A stretch of DNA of 57,574 nt, taken from positions 1-57,574 of the forward strand of contig CAIVKC010000013.1 of assembly GCA_903906365.1 (NCBI GenBank), read 5' to 3'. Source of the DNA: an uncultured Bacteroidota bacterium (GTDB taxonomy: Bacteria; Bacteroidota; Bacteroidia; Chitinophagales; Chitinophagaceae). Position 1 is the first letter of the stretch. Each line of letters opens with the position of its first letter. The position numbers were made by a program, and so were the translations under genes. This document shows, piece by piece, positions 1-10,363 of the stretch. The notes under the pieces were generated by a model, which worked only from the letters and a program-made list of their open reading frames with translations, ran no database searches and was not told the origin of the DNA.

Positions 1-127
1 TTCAAATACATTAACTATAAATTACGCAGCGAAAAAATAAATTTAACTGTCTATTAACTCAGCCTGATCCTTTGAAAACATCCGTTAACTTTTTTCAGAA
101 AATTTTTTAATTAATCAACTAAATCAC

Positions 128-3100
128 ATGAGAAAATTTCTAACACTGTTTACAGTGCTGTTAGTGTGCTCATTATTCGCTGCAGCGCAGGTAAAAACAG
201 TTACCGGAAGAGTTACAGATCAGCAGAACCAGCCTGTTCCATTTGCTTCCATCAGGATCAAGGGAAGCAAACTGGGTTTAAGTGCAGATGCCGACGGAAA
301 TTTCAGCATCAAGGCCAAAGCCTCCGACGTGCTGCTAGTCAGCGGAACGGGGTTTGCAGTAAAGGAAGTACCCGTTGGGTCAGCTACCACCTTAAACGTA
401 GAAGTTTCCCGCAAAGAAAGCAATTTGAATGAAGTGGTTGTAACAGCCCTTGGTATCAAAAGAGAGAGCAAGGCCCTTGGTTACAGCACCGCCACTGTGA
501 ACGCAGAGGCCCTTAACATTTCCAAACCGGTCAATGTGGCTCAGGGTCTGATTGGCCAGGTTTCCGGCGCGCAGGTGAGTATCATCAATAACGGTGTCGA
601 TCCCCAGATCAGGGTGCAGCTGCGCGGTGAAAGGCATATTTCTTCAGATAACCAGCCCCTCTTCATTGTGGATGGCATGGAGGTGAGGAGTGACTATATC
701 ATCACCATCAATCCGGAGGATGTGGATAATATCTCCGTGTTGAAAAGTGCCAGCGCCGCTGCCCTGTATGGTTCTGAAGCCAGTAACGGTGTGGTGATCA
801 TTACCACCAAGAAGGGCTCCAAGAATGGCAAACCAGTCATCAACCTAACCCAGACCGTAACCCAGGAGCACCTCTCCTACCTGCCCCATCTGCAGAAACA
901 GTTTGGGGGATATGGCAATGAATCAGGGACCTTCCTGGCCGGAACACCCTATCAGTTTGATGCGCATAATCCGTATACAGGATATGCCAATTACATTCCA
1001 TTTGAAAACCAACAATATGGTCCCGCTTTTGACGGATCGCCTTCCTTTATAGGCATCCCCAACGCCCAGGGCAAGGTCGATTCGGTTTCCTACCGCGCCC
1101 AGGGGAAAAACCCCATCCAGCAGTTTTTCAACACGGGAACCACCAGCCAGACGGATCTGTCCATTTCCAATGGTGACAGCAAGAACTCAAATTTTGTCGG
1201 ACTTCAGTATGTTACCGTGAAAGGCACCACCCCCAAGGATGAATCACAAAGAGCCAGTGCCCGTGTGGGCGGAAAAAGGACCATCGGTATTTTTTCCTAC
1301 GACTACAGTGTGAGCTATGCTTATAAATACAGCAATACCGTGGGAAATGACATTACGCTGGGCTGGCCCATTTACTGGACCCTGCTGAATACCCCCGCCA
1401 ATATCCCCATTGGTTCGCTGAAGAACTGGCAGGACCCCAATTCATTTGGAAACCTCAGCAATTATTATAATGCCTATTACATAAACCCCTGGTGGCAGAT
1501 AGATAATTCCAGAAATATTGCCAAGTCTGATAATTTCCAGGGTGTGCTGGGACTGAACCTTAAACCGGTAGACTGGTTCAATGCCTCCTACCGCCTAAGT
1601 GCCCAGATTACCAATTCCATTTACAAAGGCTACCGGAATGCAGCTACTTTCTCCCCCTATTCCATTCAGGCAACCAACGCCGCCTCCGGAATTTACGGTA
1701 CACCCTCCAGTGGAGACATCTCCGGAGCCCTGGTGGATGAAACACAGCTCTATAAGAGAATACAGCAGGATATCTTGCTCACCTTCCAGAAAAAATTTGG
1801 CGACCTGAATGCGACCCTGATCCTGGGAAATACCATCTGGGACAGGTTCCTCAACCAGCAAAACCAGGAGGTGGGTAATAATGTGGGCGCCATCAACGGT
1901 GTAATTATCAACTCAGGAAGCCCCCAAAGCCAGACCAGTGGACTGATTTTGCCCGGAATCTATAATATCGCTTACCAATACGGCATTCCATCCGTGGGTG
2001 GTCTTATACAGCAGACCAGGCTGATTGGTCTTTACAGTGATTTGCAATTAAATTACAAAGACTTCCTTTTTGTACATGGTAACTATCGCAAGGACTATTC
2101 CTCCCTGCTGGCCACCGGAAACAATTCCTACAGTGTATACGGAGCTGACGCCTCCTGGATTTTCTCCGAAAATATTCCGGCACTTCAGAATTCCTTCCTG
2201 AGTTTCGGTAAAGTCCGTGCTGCTTACAGCCATACCGGCCAGATCACCCTCGGGCCCTACAGCACGGTCAATACCTTTAATGTAGCCAGCGGTTACCCCT
2301 ACGGTGGCCTCTCAGCCCTTTCGCTCAGTGGCAATTACAACAACCCGGCCAATACCCCGGAAGCCACCAATGAAAAAGAAGCAGGCATTGAACTGGGTTT
2401 CCTCAAGAACAAATTCACGGTGGGAGCCACCTATTATTACGACAATAACTACAACCAGTTATTCCCTGTAACGCTCACCACTGCCACCGGCTACTCCTCT
2501 GCCAATGTCAATGCGGCCAATACCGTCTCCAAAGGATGGGAATTTGATGCAAAGGCCAACGTGGTAAGGACTCCTACCATCAAGTGGGATCTGGCAGGTA
2601 ATCTGGCCATACAGACCACTACCGTTAAAAGCCTTTACGGAAGCGGAAATAACAAAACCCTGCAGACCGGCATCGGAAACAACAACGAAGCCATTGTGGG
2701 CATGAGCTTCCCCCAACTGTATGTATCAGACCTCTTACGTGACTCTGCCAACGGAAAGGTGATCGTCAGTTCCACTACCGGTGAGCCCACTTTAAGCAAC
2801 AGCCTGGTAGCCGCCGGAAGAACCACCCCGAAATACATTCTGGGCTTAACTTCCACCTTTACCTACAAAGCATTCACCCTTCAGATTATCGGTGATTACA
2901 GGGGTGGATATGTATTTTATAACAGTGCTGAAAAGAGCCTGGACTTCACCGGTGCCACAACCCATACCACTTCCAACGGAAGGCAGAATTTCCTGGTCCC
3001 CAACTCTGAAATCCAGGTTAACGGAAAATATGTTCCCAATACGAATGTATATGTACCGGACGGATCCATTGGTTTCTGGGTGAATTCCCAGTTTACCAAT

Positions 3101-3373
3101 GCAGGAACTTCCTATGTGGAAAATGCGGCGGCCTGGAAAGTCAGGACCATCAGTCTGGCATATGATTTTTCCAAGATGTTGACTGGCCAGAAAGTAATCA
3201 AGGGTGCGAAGCTCACCGTTCTTTGCAATAATGCATTGATGTTCAGGCCGAAAGAAAATAATTTCACGGATCCTGAATTCAATTACAGCAATTCAAACGG
3301 ATTGGGCAACAATACCTATTATCAGCTGCCGCCAAGCCGCCAGTTCTCGGTGATAGCCAGTCTTACATTCTAA
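128..3373 (+). CDS. SusC/RagA-type TonB-dependent outer-membrane transporter
   Basis: A 1081-residue outer-membrane protein that should import an oligosaccharide or other large ligand with its SusD-like partner, powered by TonB. Residues 1-21 form a signal peptide ending in AAAQ. Residues 22-100 are a carboxypeptidase-D-like domain (VTGRVTDQQNQPVPFASI). The plug follows, with the SusC hallmark FIVDGMEV and the stretch ending NGVVIITTKKG near residue 230. The remainder is beta-barrel and ends in SVIASLTF with a terminal aromatic. The ATG is preceded by AT-rich DNA without a clear Shine-Dalgarno sequence, as is usual in this phylum. The susD-like gene follows after 31 bp. Family assignment is firm; the substrate is unknown because no glycoside hydrolase is present in the visible part of the locus. 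Confidence 0.96.
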   Translation: MRKFLTLFTVLLVCSLFAAAQVKTVTGRVTDQQNQPVPFASIRIKGSKLGLSADADGNFSIKAKASDVLLVSGTGFAVKEVPVGSATTLNVEVSRKESNLNEVVVTALGIKRESKALGYSTATVNAEALNISKPVNVAQGLIGQVSGAQVSIINNGVDPQIRVQLRGERHISSDNQPLFIVDGMEVRSDYIITINPEDVDNISVLKSASAAALYGSEASNGVVIITTKKGSKNGKPVINLTQTVTQEHLSYLPHLQKQFGGYGNESGTFLAGTPYQFDAHNPYTGYANYIPFENQQYGPAFDGSPSFIGIPNAQGKVDSVSYRAQGKNPIQQFFNTGTTSQTDLSISNGDSKNSNFVGLQYVTVKGTTPKDESQRASARVGGKRTIGIFSYDYSVSYAYKYSNTVGNDITLGWPIYWTLLNTPANIPIGSLKNWQDPNSFGNLSNYYNAYYINPWWQIDNSRNIAKSDNFQGVLGLNLKPVDWFNASYRLSAQITNSIYKGYRNAATFSPYSIQATNAASGIYGTPSSGDISGALVDETQLYKRIQQDILLTFQKKFGDLNATLILGNTIWDRFLNQQNQEVGNNVGAINGVIINSGSPQSQTSGLILPGIYNIAYQYGIPSVGGLIQQTRLIGLYSDLQLNYKDFLFVHGNYRKDYSSLLATGNNSYSVYGADASWIFSENIPALQNSFLSFGKVRAAYSHTGQITLGPYSTVNTFNVASGYPYGGLSALSLSGNYNNPANTPEATNEKEAGIELGFLKNKFTVGATYYYDNNYNQLFPVTLTTATGYSSANVNAANTVSKGWEFDAKANVVRTPTIKWDLAGNLAIQTTTVKSLYGSGNNKTLQTGIGNNNEAIVGMSFPQLYVSDLLRDSANGKVIVSSTTGEPTLSNSLVAAGRTTPKYILGLTSTFTYKAFTLQIIGDYRGGYVFYNSAEKSLDFTGATTHTTSNGRQNFLVPNSEIQVNGKYVPNTNVYVPDGSIGFWVNSQFTNAGTSYVENAAAWKVRTISLAYDFSKMLTGQKVIKGAKLTVLCNNALMFRPKENNFTDPEFNYSNSNGLGNNTYYQLPPSRQFSVIASLTF

Positions 3374-3404
3374 ATCATACAAACTTTACTTAAAAATATT
3401 GTAC

Positions 3405-4997
3405 ATGAAAAAAATACTGATAGCATCTGTTATAATCACTCTGATCAGCTGGGGCTGCTCCAAGGGATATTTATCGGATCTTTCCAATAATCCCAATGCC
3501 CCGACTACGGGAGTTGCCACCCCGCAGCTGATCCTGCCTGCTGCCATCACCAACCTGGTAAATATTGTAAATGATGTAACCGCCACCGGAGGAAATCCCA
3601 GCTATGATAATGTGGCGATCTGGATGGGGTACTGGAATGTCCAGTCAGGTTACTCATTCAACAGCACCGTGGCCAATTATGTCATGACTTCCTCCGGGCC
3701 GCAGCTCTGGGATCCCTACTTTGGTATCCTTACCAACCTGAATTTCATGATCCAGACAACCGGGGATGCGAAAAATGCCAACTACCGGGATATCGCAAAT
3801 ATCCTGGAAGCCGTCTGCTTTGCCAACCTGGTGGATCTTTACAATGATATTCCCTATACCAATGCGCTGAAAGGCAAGGGAAATTTTTTCCCGAAATATG
3901 ATAAAGCCAGTGATATTTATGACAGCCTGACCGCCAAGCTGGACGCAGCCATCGCCGATATCCAGGCCAACCTCAACAGTACCACGGTCATCACGCCATC
4001 CACCGACGATGTGATGTTTGGCGGAAACATGCAGAACTGGCTTTTATTTGCCAACACCGAAAAACTGAGGCTGCTCGTCAGGCAGTCCAATGTATCGGCT
4101 AAAGCGGCCTATATTACCAGCGAAATCGGCAAGACCTCCTCTGTGGGTTACCTGACCAGTGATGCGCTGGTCAATCCGGGTTATGCAACCTCCACACCCA
4201 ACCTTATTTGGGGAGGATTTGGTTTAAGCCCTTCCGGATCCCTCAATTATGCGGCCAGTTACCTGGGAGCCAATGGAACGGCCATCAAGTTTTATCAGAA
4301 TACCAACGACAACCGCCTGGGTTATTTCTATTCCGAGCAGGGTGTAAATGCGACCAATCCTGGATATTTCAATGTAACCCTTCCGCTGAATTTCAACAAG
4401 TATGCGGGTAATCCAGTAGGTACCCAGGGCAGCATCCCCGGCGGCTCCTCCAATATAGGTTCCGGCCTGGTGATCAGCCCAAGCCAGTCTGCCATCATGA
4501 TGACTGCCGCTGAAAGTTATTTTCTGCAGGCAGAAGCCACCGTATACGGTTGGTTACCCGGAGGAAACGGTGCTGCGCAGATACTCTATCAGAACGGCAT
4601 CACCAAATCCTATGAATACCTCAACGTAGGTGGTTCTACTGCTGCGGCAGACGGATATGCGGCGGCCTATTACGCTCAGAATATCGGCAATGTGGCTTTC
4701 CCCCTTTCGGCCAGTACAGACAGCCTGGTACATACCATTGTAACCCAGAAATGGGCCGCCCTCAATGGCATCAACAATGTGGAATGCTACAATGACTGGA
4801 GGAAGACCTATGATGCTGCCAGCAATACCGGATATCCGAATGTTCCCCTGTCCGTTTCCACGTCCAATACGCAGACTCATATGCCATTCAGGTATTTCTA
4901 TCCCACCGAAGAACAGAACAACAACAATGAAGCCTGGACCGCTGCCGGCGGGCCCACCCTCGATGTCTTTAATGATAAAATATTCTGGATGAAATGA
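3405..4997 (+). CDS. SusD/RagB-like surface lipoprotein
   Basis: Substrate-binding lid of the SusCD complex, 530 residues, anchored on the outer leaflet of the outer membrane. The ATG at 3405 gives MKKILIASVIITLISWGC, a lipoprotein signal with the acylated Cys at residue 18; an in-frame TTG two codons upstream is less likely. Asn-, Tyr- and Gly-rich segments and the C-terminal motif AWTAAGGPTLDVFNDKIFW fit the SusD-like_2 branch that pairs with short-operon SusC proteins. It lies 31 bp downstream of susC and 52 bp upstream of the DUF1735 gene, so the three are probably one operon. The ligand cannot be inferred from the sequence. Confidence 0.93.
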   Translation: MKKILIASVIITLISWGCSKGYLSDLSNNPNAPTTGVATPQLILPAAITNLVNIVNDVTATGGNPSYDNVAIWMGYWNVQSGYSFNSTVANYVMTSSGPQLWDPYFGILTNLNFMIQTTGDAKNANYRDIANILEAVCFANLVDLYNDIPYTNALKGKGNFFPKYDKASDIYDSLTAKLDAAIADIQANLNSTTVITPSTDDVMFGGNMQNWLLFANTEKLRLLVRQSNVSAKAAYITSEIGKTSSVGYLTSDALVNPGYATSTPNLIWGGFGLSPSGSLNYAASYLGANGTAIKFYQNTNDNRLGYFYSEQGVNATNPGYFNVTLPLNFNKYAGNPVGTQGSIPGGSSNIGSGLVISPSQSAIMMTAAESYFLQAEATVYGWLPGGNGAAQILYQNGITKSYEYLNVGGSTAAADGYAAAYYAQNIGNVAFPLSASTDSLVHTIVTQKWAALNGINNVECYNDWRKTYDAASNTGYPNVPLSVSTSNTQTHMPFRYFYPTEEQNNNNEAWTAAGGPTLDVFNDKIFWMK

Positions 4998-5049
4998 TTT
5001 GTATAAGTCATCGGTGCTTTAATTCTTGACTGGTGTTAAAATATTAAAT

Positions 5050-5970
5050 ATGAAAAAAATAAAAAATCTGAAAAATACAATTTGCGCGGCGGGATTACTG
5101 ATCGTACTGATTTCCCTGAGTTCCTGCCTGAAAAATGATAAATATTTCATTGATTTTTCAACCGCCGGGGCATCTGTGGATCTGCCCCTGGCAGCAGCCA
5201 ATTCCAATGGGGTGGTTACCTTTGCCTATCCGGCCACCCTTCCGAGTGCCTCCATTCCCATTTATGTCAATGCGGCCGCTCCCAGTCCCCTGGGTAAAGC
5301 CGTAACAGGCACACTGGCGCTGGACACGGCTTTTCTGAACAATTATAATAACAACAACGGGACCAGTTACATATTGCTGCCCGACAGTACCTATACCCTT
5401 TCCAAGGGACTGACCTTTAGTGTACCGGCAGGTAAAAGACTGGACAGCACCGTACTGGTTGTCAATTTCCAAAAACTGGATCTCACCCAGTCCTATGTTT
5501 TTCCCGTTACCATACAGACTGCCAATGTGCCTATTGAACAGTGGAACCACCTGCTGATCAACGTGTCGGTGAAAAATAAATACGATGGCGTCTATACGGT
5601 TACCGGGACCCTGGTAGACCATGCGAGTTCCGCCATCGTGGGAAATTATCCCTTTACAGCCAATCTGATCACTGCCGGTCCGTCTTCAGTCTATTTCGAC
5701 CCGCATCCTATTTTGAGCGGTACCACCTCGAGTTATTATGGCGAATTTGGCCCCCAGTTTAATTTTGACGCCAACGACAATATCATCAGTGTCGTGAACA
5801 TTTATGGTCAGCCCTCCCCCAGCCGACTGAGGGCAGCCCAGCTGGCTTCCGGTGCGGCCAACAAGTACAACGCCGATGGAAGTATAGATGTCAGCTATGA
5901 TATGTACCAGGGGGGTTCACTGAGAACAGAATTTGTGGAACACTTTACCTATGTAGGTCCGAGACCTTAG
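5050..5970 (+). CDS. DUF1735 domain lipoprotein of the SusCD operon
   Basis: A 306-residue predicted lipoprotein. The ATG at 5050 starts MKKIKNLKNT and leads to the lipobox LSSC with the Cys at about residue 26. Residues 30-160 fit the DUF1735 (BT_3987-like N-terminal) fold, with the recurring pattern GTLALDTAFLNNYN, LPDSTYTL and SVPAGKRLDSTV. A C-terminal beta-rich domain follows. Such proteins are regular third members of SusCD operons and are thought to be extra surface glycan-binding proteins; that role is inferred from the family. A hairpin terminator follows the gene at 6014-6047. Confidence 0.88.
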   Translation: MKKIKNLKNTICAAGLLIVLISLSSCLKNDKYFIDFSTAGASVDLPLAAANSNGVVTFAYPATLPSASIPIYVNAAAPSPLGKAVTGTLALDTAFLNNYNNNNGTSYILLPDSTYTLSKGLTFSVPAGKRLDSTVLVVNFQKLDLTQSYVFPVTIQTANVPIEQWNHLLINVSVKNKYDGVYTVTGTLVDHASSAIVGNYPFTANLITAGPSSVYFDPHPILSGTTSSYYGEFGPQFNFDANDNIISVVNIYGQPSPSRLRAAQLASGAANKYNADGSIDVSYDMYQGGSLRTEFVEHFTYVGPRP

Positions 5971-6013
5971 ACTTTCCCCGGTTTCCAACTTGTTCCTTGG
6001 ATCATGACAAAAT

Positions 6014-6052
6014 AAAAATGGGTCCCTCCGCCAGAGGGGCCCATTTTATTTC
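6014..6052. terminator. Bidirectional rho-independent terminator
   Basis: The arms AAAATGGGTCCCTC and GAGGGGCCCATTTT pair with one G-T position around a CGCCA loop and are flanked by A-rich and T-rich tracts. The hairpin separates the convergent susCD operon and the minus-strand T9SS gene and could serve both. Confidence 0.8.
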
Positions 6053-6064
6053 GGTAAATGGCAT

Positions 6065-8077
6065 TCAGTTCCGAATCAGGATGGTGGTTCCTTTCCTAAA
6101 AACCGGTCTTCCTGCGGCGGTAACACCCGCTGCCTCCCAGACATAAGTTCCGGCGGGCGCTGCATGACCCTGGAAACGCCCATCCCATCCCTGTCTGGAA
6201 GCAGCCGTCTCAAAGACAAGCTGACCAAAGCGATTAAAAACGCGGAAGTACCGGAATTCCCGCATCCCCACCGGCACCGGGCGAAGTTGGTCATTGTGTC
6301 CGTCCCCGTCGGGTGTAAAGGCAGTCGGAACATAAATGTCCGGTCCAGTATAATAGGACACCCGGATGGAATCGCTCAGCGAACAGCCGTAACTGTTCCT
6401 CATATAGAGGTGGTAGGTATTGTCTGTTACCGCAGAGAGTAAAGGGTCAGGCAGGTCGGCTGCACTTAATCCCTCCGAAGGCGTCCACAGGAACTGCCCC
6501 CCCTGGTTGAAATTTCCGTCATTGGCTTGCAGTTGCAGGATTGCGCCCCTGGCTAATATCGTATCATGGGATAAGAGTCTGAAAGGACCAGGCCAGATGT
6601 TAATGAAGGCTGAATCCACCGCGGAGCAGCCTTTATCCGCAGCGACCCTTAGTTTTACCAGGTAGGTTTGGGGGGCTTTCTTGAAAGAATAGCTGGTATT
6701 GAACTGACCGGAACTGTCCAGCAGGGTATTGCCCTGGTAAATCTGCCAACTGGACCCCAGAATCCTGCCTGAACTAAAGGAGGAGGTATTGATAAAGTGT
6801 ACCAGGCTGTTTAGGCAGGAATCATCATGGTCAAAGCCGGCCTGCAATGTAGGATATAATATCACCCTGCTATAGGACGTATCTGCGCAGTAAAGTCCGG
6901 GGAAAATGATGAATCTTGCCTGGTAAGTGCCGCTGTCCGGGTAGGTATGTACCGGGTAAATGTCCGCAGAAACGTCCCCATCCCCGAAATTCCATTGGAA
7001 GGTGGTATTATTCCAGTTCAGGGATGGATACAAAGGAACGCTGTTATTGGAAAATTTCACCTGCAGGGATGCGCAGCTGTTGATCAGGGAATCGGTGATG
7101 GCCTTGGGTTTGGGCAGGGTAGCACCATTAAAGACCCTGATCAGCATGTCCTGGGAAATGGAATCCAGCAGGACCTGGTTTCGGAATTCAAGCACACTTT
7201 CCGAAATAACAAACAGCCCTGTATCGGCTATGCTCCCCTGGAGCAGTCCACTGCGGGGATCCAGGGAAACCCCCTGGCCCGCAGGCTGGCTGACCGAATA
7301 CCCCTGCTTGAAATCCACCCCCGGAAACTGGGGTGTGGTCTTTATGATATTTTGCCGGTTACTTTCAAATACCAGGAAAGTCCTGGGTTCAGAAAAATGA
7401 AAAGCCAGAGAATCCCCGTCGGGGTCAACCGCCCGCTGATGGTAGGCAAAGGGCCGGCCGCTGCTAACATAAAGTATGGTATCGCTGGAGGTTATTACCG
7501 GGCTGCTGTTTTGGGTGGTATAAGGCGGTACCCTCACCCAGGAGGCAATGCCATTATCTACCTGACCAACGCATGGAGCGCAACCGGTACAGGGATAAGG
7601 CAGGGAAATGACCGTAGAATAACTTGGGTTGTTTTGATCAAAATTGAGGTTGATGGTATGGTAGGGCCGGCAACAATTAACGGTGGAGGCGAAATAGCCG
7701 TTCCTGTTATAATTGAGGCGGGCATCCGCATGATAATAGTAGGTGGTATGGCAGGGCGGAACCTCCAGCAGCAGGCAGGGATCGGATACGCCCGTTATGT
7801 TTTTGGAGGAGTCCAAAATCCAATCCAGCTCCGTCTGGTTTGCCGGGTTTTGCGGGTCAATGATATGCAGGCTGTTCACGGTAGCCTTTGTGCCGCAATC
7901 CGTGCTTACCCGATAGGAAAACCGGAACGTATCGGCTTCCACCGCCCCCGGAATCCGCAGATAGGCCAGACCAGCGGAGAAAAAACCTTCGGGCAGGGGT
8001 CCGCACAGGCTTTGGGACAAGGCAGTCCGGGGTATACAATAAACAAACAGGGTTAAGAACAAAACGCTTAGACGCAC
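6065..8077 (-). CDS. PKD-repeat protein with gliding-motility/T9SS C-terminal domain
   Basis: A 670-residue secreted protein. The signal peptide MRLSVLFLTLFVYCIPRTALSQ is followed by a large beta-rich N-terminal region found in many Bacteroidota adhesin-like proteins. A PKD-type domain lies around residues 345-400 (FQWNFGDGDVSADIYPVHTY). The C-terminus is the CHU_C/type B sorting domain with DIYVPTAFTPDGDGHNDQL, RVFNRFGQLVF and GWDGR. This domain directs export by T9SS and retention on the surface. The start codon is GTG (8075-8077); no in-frame ATG gives a better signal peptide. An 18-bp perfect palindrome lies 17 bp upstream. It may be an adhesin; no enzymatic motif is visible. Confidence 0.9.
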   Translation of the reverse strand: MRLSVLFLTLFVYCIPRTALSQSLCGPLPEGFFSAGLAYLRIPGAVEADTFRFSYRVSTDCGTKATVNSLHIIDPQNPANQTELDWILDSSKNITGVSDPCLLLEVPPCHTTYYYHADARLNYNRNGYFASTVNCCRPYHTINLNFDQNNPSYSTVISLPYPCTGCAPCVGQVDNGIASWVRVPPYTTQNSSPVITSSDTILYVSSGRPFAYHQRAVDPDGDSLAFHFSEPRTFLVFESNRQNIIKTTPQFPGVDFKQGYSVSQPAGQGVSLDPRSGLLQGSIADTGLFVISESVLEFRNQVLLDSISQDMLIRVFNGATLPKPKAITDSLINSCASLQVKFSNNSVPLYPSLNWNNTTFQWNFGDGDVSADIYPVHTYPDSGTYQARFIIFPGLYCADTSYSRVILYPTLQAGFDHDDSCLNSLVHFINTSSFSSGRILGSSWQIYQGNTLLDSSGQFNTSYSFKKAPQTYLVKLRVAADKGCSAVDSAFINIWPGPFRLLSHDTILARGAILQLQANDGNFNQGGQFLWTPSEGLSAADLPDPLLSAVTDNTYHLYMRNSYGCSLSDSIRVSYYTGPDIYVPTAFTPDGDGHNDQLRPVPVGMREFRYFRVFNRFGQLVFETAASRQGWDGRFQGHAAPAGTYVWEAAGVTAAGRPVFRKGTTILIRN

Positions 8078-8094
8078 CTGGGTGGATTTAAGAT

Positions 8095-8112
8095 GTTCCC
8101 CCTAGGGGGAAC
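8095..8112. promoter_or_regulatory. Perfect 18-bp palindrome before the T9SS protein gene
   Basis: GTTCCCCCTAGGGGGAAC is self-complementary over its full length. It sits 17 bp upstream of the GTG start of the minus-strand gene, so it could be an operator or a leader hairpin that masks the ribosome-binding region. It does not resemble the TGA-N6-TCA boxes found elsewhere in the window. Confidence 0.4.
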
Positions 8113-8315
8113 GGCGGTTAGATACTGCCATGAAAGTACGCAAATAGGCAGTGACAGCTGAGGTTGGAAATAAGAGAATGAAAGAATATTATTTGAATAC
8201 AATGATCAGTGTGACAAACGGTTGTAAGGCATTTGTATTAAATATAATTCATATGGATTTAGCCCCAAAATACCAGGCCGCCGCAGGCTGGAAAACCATG
8301 GGCAGAATGCGGGAT

Positions 8316-10241
8316 TCAAACCACGGCAGCTTCTTTACCGTATAGCTGGTTCCTGTACTTTAAGGAAGGTGAAGACAGGAAAGGGCCAATGCCAAGGGCA
8401 TCCCATTTACGGTCCACCGCAGCTATGGTGGCATCATCGGCCACGATGATATTGGGCCAGTCACGCTGGAAATTATCCAAATCCCTTGTTTTTCTTGTGC
8501 CGTCCAATCCCAGGCATGAAAAATTGAGCAAAGGATTATCCAGCCTGGAGCGCTGAAAGACCAGGGCGTCCCTTTTGGGATCGAGATTATTACAAAATCG
8601 CCACAGGGCGGTGGTCAGATCCTGGGGGTCCACGGTATGCTCCACATACAGGATCATCTTAATGGATTCCACAAAATCAAAACTTTCGCAAAGGGCCCGG
8701 TGTAAATCCCGGATATGTCCGGGCCTGTTTTTTTCGACGGCCATGACCAGACAGGGGATTTCCAGATCGGGTAAGGAACTGTTAACCGCCTTTATTTCGG
8801 GAAACCGCTCCATAATGGCCGAAGCCTTTATGGGAACTTCAGCAGCTCCCATGGAAAAATGCCCATCCATCTCTTCCTCGAATTTCCGGGTTCCGTCAAT
8901 ACACATTTTACCTCCAAATCCGAGCTTACTGCAACTGTGATCCAGCACATCCATAGGTCCTTGCGAAAAATACACATCGCTGACAGGATTAAGATTCCCA
9001 AAGACATACCGGGCAAGATCCAGGTAATGCTGGATCCTTACTCCTTCATCCACCAGTACCAGGATCTTATTGAACATCATCTGTCCTGCCCCCCACATGG
9101 CATTCATTACTTTCTGTCCCTGACCGGCATATTCCTTCCGGATCTGGGTAATGACCAGGTTGTGAAAGACCCCTTCTACCGGCATGTCCATGTCCACGAT
9201 TTCAGGAACCATGGTCATTTTAATGGGCGCCAGAAATATGCGCTCTGTTGCCTTGCCCAGCCAGGCATCTTCCTGGGGCGGAATTCCAACGATGGTTGCC
9301 GGATAGACAGCCTGCCTGCGGTGTGTAATGGCAGTAATATGAAATCGGGGATAAAAATCGGGCAGGGAATAGTAACCGGTATGATCACCAAAGGGGCCCT
9401 CCCATATCAGGTCTTCCTCGGGGTCCACATACCCTTCGATCACAAAATCAGCATCGGCCGGTACTTCTATGTCAGGCTGGGTTATACACCTGACCAGTTC
9501 CACCTTTTTTTTCCGGAGGAAACCCGCCAGCATATATTCATCCACATTTTCCGGCAGCGGGGCGGTGGCACTGTAGGCGTAGACCGGGTCCCCGCCCAAT
9601 ACCACGGCTACCGGCATTTTAATGCCCAGCTTCTTATATTCATTGAAATGCTTGGCACTCACTTTGTGTTTATGCCAGTGCATCCCGGTTAGGGTACTGT
9701 CAAATACCTGCATCCGGTACATACCCACATTGCGGATGCCGTTGTTTGGATCCTTGGTATGAATGACCGGAAGGGTGACAAAGGGGCCGCCATCTTTGGG
9801 CCAGCAGGTTATTACGGGCAGTTTTTTGATATCGGGGGAAGCCATGATGATTTCCTGGCACTCGCCCCTTCCGCTCCTGACTTTGGGCATCCAACTGGCA
9901 AACTGACTGAGTTTGGGTAAAAATTTCAGCTTATCGAGCATGCTTTCCCTGGGAGCGGAAATCATCTTAAAGAGGGCTTCAATGTCGCGGGCAACCTCAT
10001 CCAGGTCTGAAACACCCAGGGCCAGGCACATCCGTTTTTCACTTCCGTAGGCATTCATCAGCACCGGAAAATCATATCCTGTGTTTTCAAAAAGAAGGGC
10101 TTTTCCACCTCCCCCGCTTTTACTGATCCGGTCTGTGATTTCCGCCATTTCCAAAACGGGATTCACATAGGTGCTTATCCGGAGTAATTCCCCCGCCTTT
10201 TCCAATTGATTGATAAATTCCTGCTGGTTACGATATGCCAT
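8316..10241 (-). CDS. UbiD-family (menaquinone-type) decarboxylase
   Basis: A cytoplasmic prenylated-FMN-dependent decarboxylase of 641 residues, probably acting on an aromatic carboxylate in quinone biosynthesis. Start chosen at 10241 (MAYRNQQEFINQLEKAGEL); eleven further in-frame residues upstream look non-native. UbiD hallmarks are NVGMYRMQVFDSTLTGMHWH near residue 185, EGPFGDHTGYYS near 290 and the long central ATIVGIPPQEDAWLGKATER. The protein is longer than E. coli UbiD (about 500 residues) and matches the longer form annotated as menaquinone biosynthesis decarboxylase in Bacteroidota. No prenyltransferase partner (UbiX) is adjacent. The nearby cbb3 oxidase would draw on a menaquinone pool, but a direct link is only inferred. 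Confidence 0.88.
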   Translation of the reverse strand: MAYRNQQEFINQLEKAGELLRISTYVNPVLEMAEITDRISKSGGGGKALLFENTGYDFPVLMNAYGSEKRMCLALGVSDLDEVARDIEALFKMISAPRESMLDKLKFLPKLSQFASWMPKVRSGRGECQEIIMASPDIKKLPVITCWPKDGGPFVTLPVIHTKDPNNGIRNVGMYRMQVFDSTLTGMHWHKHKVSAKHFNEYKKLGIKMPVAVVLGGDPVYAYSATAPLPENVDEYMLAGFLRKKKVELVRCITQPDIEVPADADFVIEGYVDPEEDLIWEGPFGDHTGYYSLPDFYPRFHITAITHRRQAVYPATIVGIPPQEDAWLGKATERIFLAPIKMTMVPEIVDMDMPVEGVFHNLVITQIRKEYAGQGQKVMNAMWGAGQMMFNKILVLVDEGVRIQHYLDLARYVFGNLNPVSDVYFSQGPMDVLDHSCSKLGFGGKMCIDGTRKFEEEMDGHFSMGAAEVPIKASAIMERFPEIKAVNSSLPDLEIPCLVMAVEKNRPGHIRDLHRALCESFDFVESIKMILYVEHTVDPQDLTTALWRFCNNLDPKRDALVFQRSRLDNPLLNFSCLGLDGTRKTRDLDNFQRDWPNIIVADDATIAAVDRKWDALGIGPFLSSPSLKYRNQLYGKEAAVV

Positions 10242-10363
10242 GTATGGATAATTTCTTGGGTAAAGGTAAAACACAAAGCGTACGCTATATGTTTAACAAT
10301 CCGCAAAGATTTGTTGAACAGGGGGTCCTTTATAGACCGGGGGAATGTAAACGGGAATACCGG

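Noticed and set aside
6947-8056. A 369-codon open frame antisense to the T9SS gene
   Set aside because: It is a shadow of the coding strand with no domain or promoter; the minus-strand protein has signal peptide, PKD and sorting domain.
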